From Sepioteuthis lessoniana (lineage: Eukaryota; Mollusca; Cephalopoda; Myopsida; Loliginidae), in assembly GCA_963585895.1 (NCBI GenBank), contig OY757921.1, positions 78,444,834-78,508,833 on the forward strand: a DNA stretch of 64,000 nucleotides. Reading direction: 5' to 3'. The number at the start of each line of letters is the position of its first letter. The first letter of the stretch is position 1. Of this stretch, positions 63,072-64,000 are shown piece after piece. Both the position numbers and the translations under genes were made by a program. The notes beneath the pieces were generated by a model, which searched no databases, was not told the origin of the DNA, and was given only the letters and a program-made list of their open reading frames with translations.

Positions 63072-63435
63072 TACATCATAATATACTCACCTGTTTGGAT
63101 TATGTTTTTTCTGCTACCTTCATATATGTATGTATATATATTTGATTGAACATGATAGATATTTTTGTCAGCATATTTTTTTATTAATCCTTACGAATTA
63201 CCGTATCGAACTTATGATATTTGGCAAGTAAATAAATCTGTTGAAAAATTATTGGTATTCAAAATAACAGCACAAAAATGCATTCTTAAGAAACAACAAC
63301 ACAAGAAGCATAGATATTATGTTAAAATGAGCCCAATTCCCTTACTTCTAGGCATGTAATAACCCTGAACCGATTGACAGGCCGTTAAAAACATATAAAT
63401 GGAATTGCTTTGAAATAAAAATCAACTAGCTCATT
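63072..63435. other. AT-rich flank of the hammerhead motif
   Basis: No ORF recognised. 'aacaacaacacaagaagc' and 'taataaccctgaaccgattg' (63352-63372) belong to the end-sequence family also at 13220 and 28548. Confidence 0.4.
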
Positions 63436-63632
63436 GGTATTGCTTCAATCCCAGGTCGAGTCCTACCAAAGGCTTTAAAAATGGTACTTGATAACTACTT
63501 GCTTAATACTCAGCATTATCAGGTACGTATCAAGGTTAAAGTGGAGCCATCTAATGGCAAGAATAGCGTCTGTAGTAGCTATTGAAAAGGGCGTATTCGG
63601 GTCCTCTCGCCAACTTTACTTTCTTACTTAAT
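63436..63632 (+). repeat. SINE-3, head partly lost
   Basis: Starts at the box B region ('cttcaatcccaggtcgagtc', 63446) and continues through AATGGTACTTGATAAC to 'tcctctcgccaactttactt'. The first half of the tRNA-like head is missing. Confidence 0.72.
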
Positions 63633-63746
63633 GTTTTGCTCTGGAATGCCGAATCTTTATCTGTGGAGGAATACGCTTCCTTACTTCTATACGCCACATG
63701 TGTGCATCCACTACTGTGTATCTTGAGACTGTTCCTGGTTTATCAT

Positions 63747-64000
63747 ATTTACCCAACCCCTCCGCTCGGGTAGGATATGACACAAGGTCAATTTTTTTAA
63801 GCGGAGTTTAACAGGTTTCAATTCAGAATTTTCCTTCTCCTAGACTAGTTGCCTCACCAAGGCTGAAGAACCTAGTCTACCCTACTATTTTCCCATAGTT
63901 GGAGGGAGAATAATTGGATTCATACCTTTCCCAACGGTATTAGTGCTATGTGAAATGCAATTAACCTCGTCCAGGATTTGAACTCGTGTCGCCGTGTCCA
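63747..64000 (-). repeat. SINE-1, runs off the window end
   Basis: Tail CCCCTCCGCTCGGG at 63758, full body, and box B 'atttgaactcgtgtcgccg' at 63976-63994. The rest of the head lies beyond the window. Confidence 0.8.

Overview
This window reads as repeat-rich, gene-poor nuclear DNA from an animal. It has no operons, no bacterial-style ribosome binding sites, and no open frame that looks like an intact host gene. It holds long (TG)n, (AT)n, (CT)n and (GAA)n microsatellites and many decayed retrotransposons, SINEs and DNA transposons. The mix of tRNA-derived SINEs, Penelope-like elements, two LINE lineages and heavy dinucleotide repeats suggests a mollusc. A coleoid cephalopod (cuttlefish, squid or octopus) is my best guess, from general familiarity only; nothing in the window fixes the species.

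Layout. 1-4.5 kb: Penelope-like endonuclease remnant, SINE-1 copies, and a LINE-A copy that carries a solo LTR and is fused in frame to a LINE-B tail. 5-9 kb: LINE-B debris, a 1.4-kb array of a 38-bp satellite, LINE-A and LINE-B ends. 9-15 kb: the dispersed modular repeat 'LR', an IS630/mariner-type transposase remnant, and a recombinant LTR inside an LR copy. 15-21 kb: two decayed hammerhead-ribozyme motifs, a mariner, and a CACTG...CAGTG transposon with long inverted repeats. 21-27 kb: LINE-A interrupted by SINE-3, LINE-B, CA/TA repeats, a solo LTR, a second DDE transposon. 27-36 kb: LR copies, a tRNA-like/hammerhead-like composite, another solo LTR, and a Penelope-like element whose 5' part is inverted. 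36-45 kb: LINE-B fragments, then an LR copy split by an LTR that is itself split by another LTR, and by a mariner. 45-52 kb: three LTR-3 solo LTRs, two of them inside SINE-2 copies. 52-57 kb: a second tRNA/hammerhead-like composite inside an LR copy, a deleted mariner-like element hit by a SINE-2, and an 80-bp satellite. 57-64 kb: low-complexity DNA, LINE-B, large hairpins, and two hammerhead-type motifs.

Names used here (LINE-A, LINE-B, SINE-1/2/3, LTR-1/2/3, LR, RPT-D) are local labels. SINE-1 ends in a tail containing CCCGAGCGGAGGGG. SINE-2 and LR share a 3' tail containing TTGATATGCCAT, so one LINE machinery may have mobilised both. SINE-3 ends in CTCGACTACAGTCGCCAAC.

The most interesting signal is the recurrence of hammerhead-ribozyme architecture (CTGANGA, helix II, GAAA, helix III, cleavage C, pairing helix I). 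Several copies lie beside tRNA-like promoter sequence. Hammerhead motifs in Penelope-like elements and retrozymes are published, but tRNA-headed, hammerhead-tailed, inverted-repeat-bounded units may not be. All clear coding remnants carry stops, frameshifts or deletions, so nothing here looks currently autonomous.
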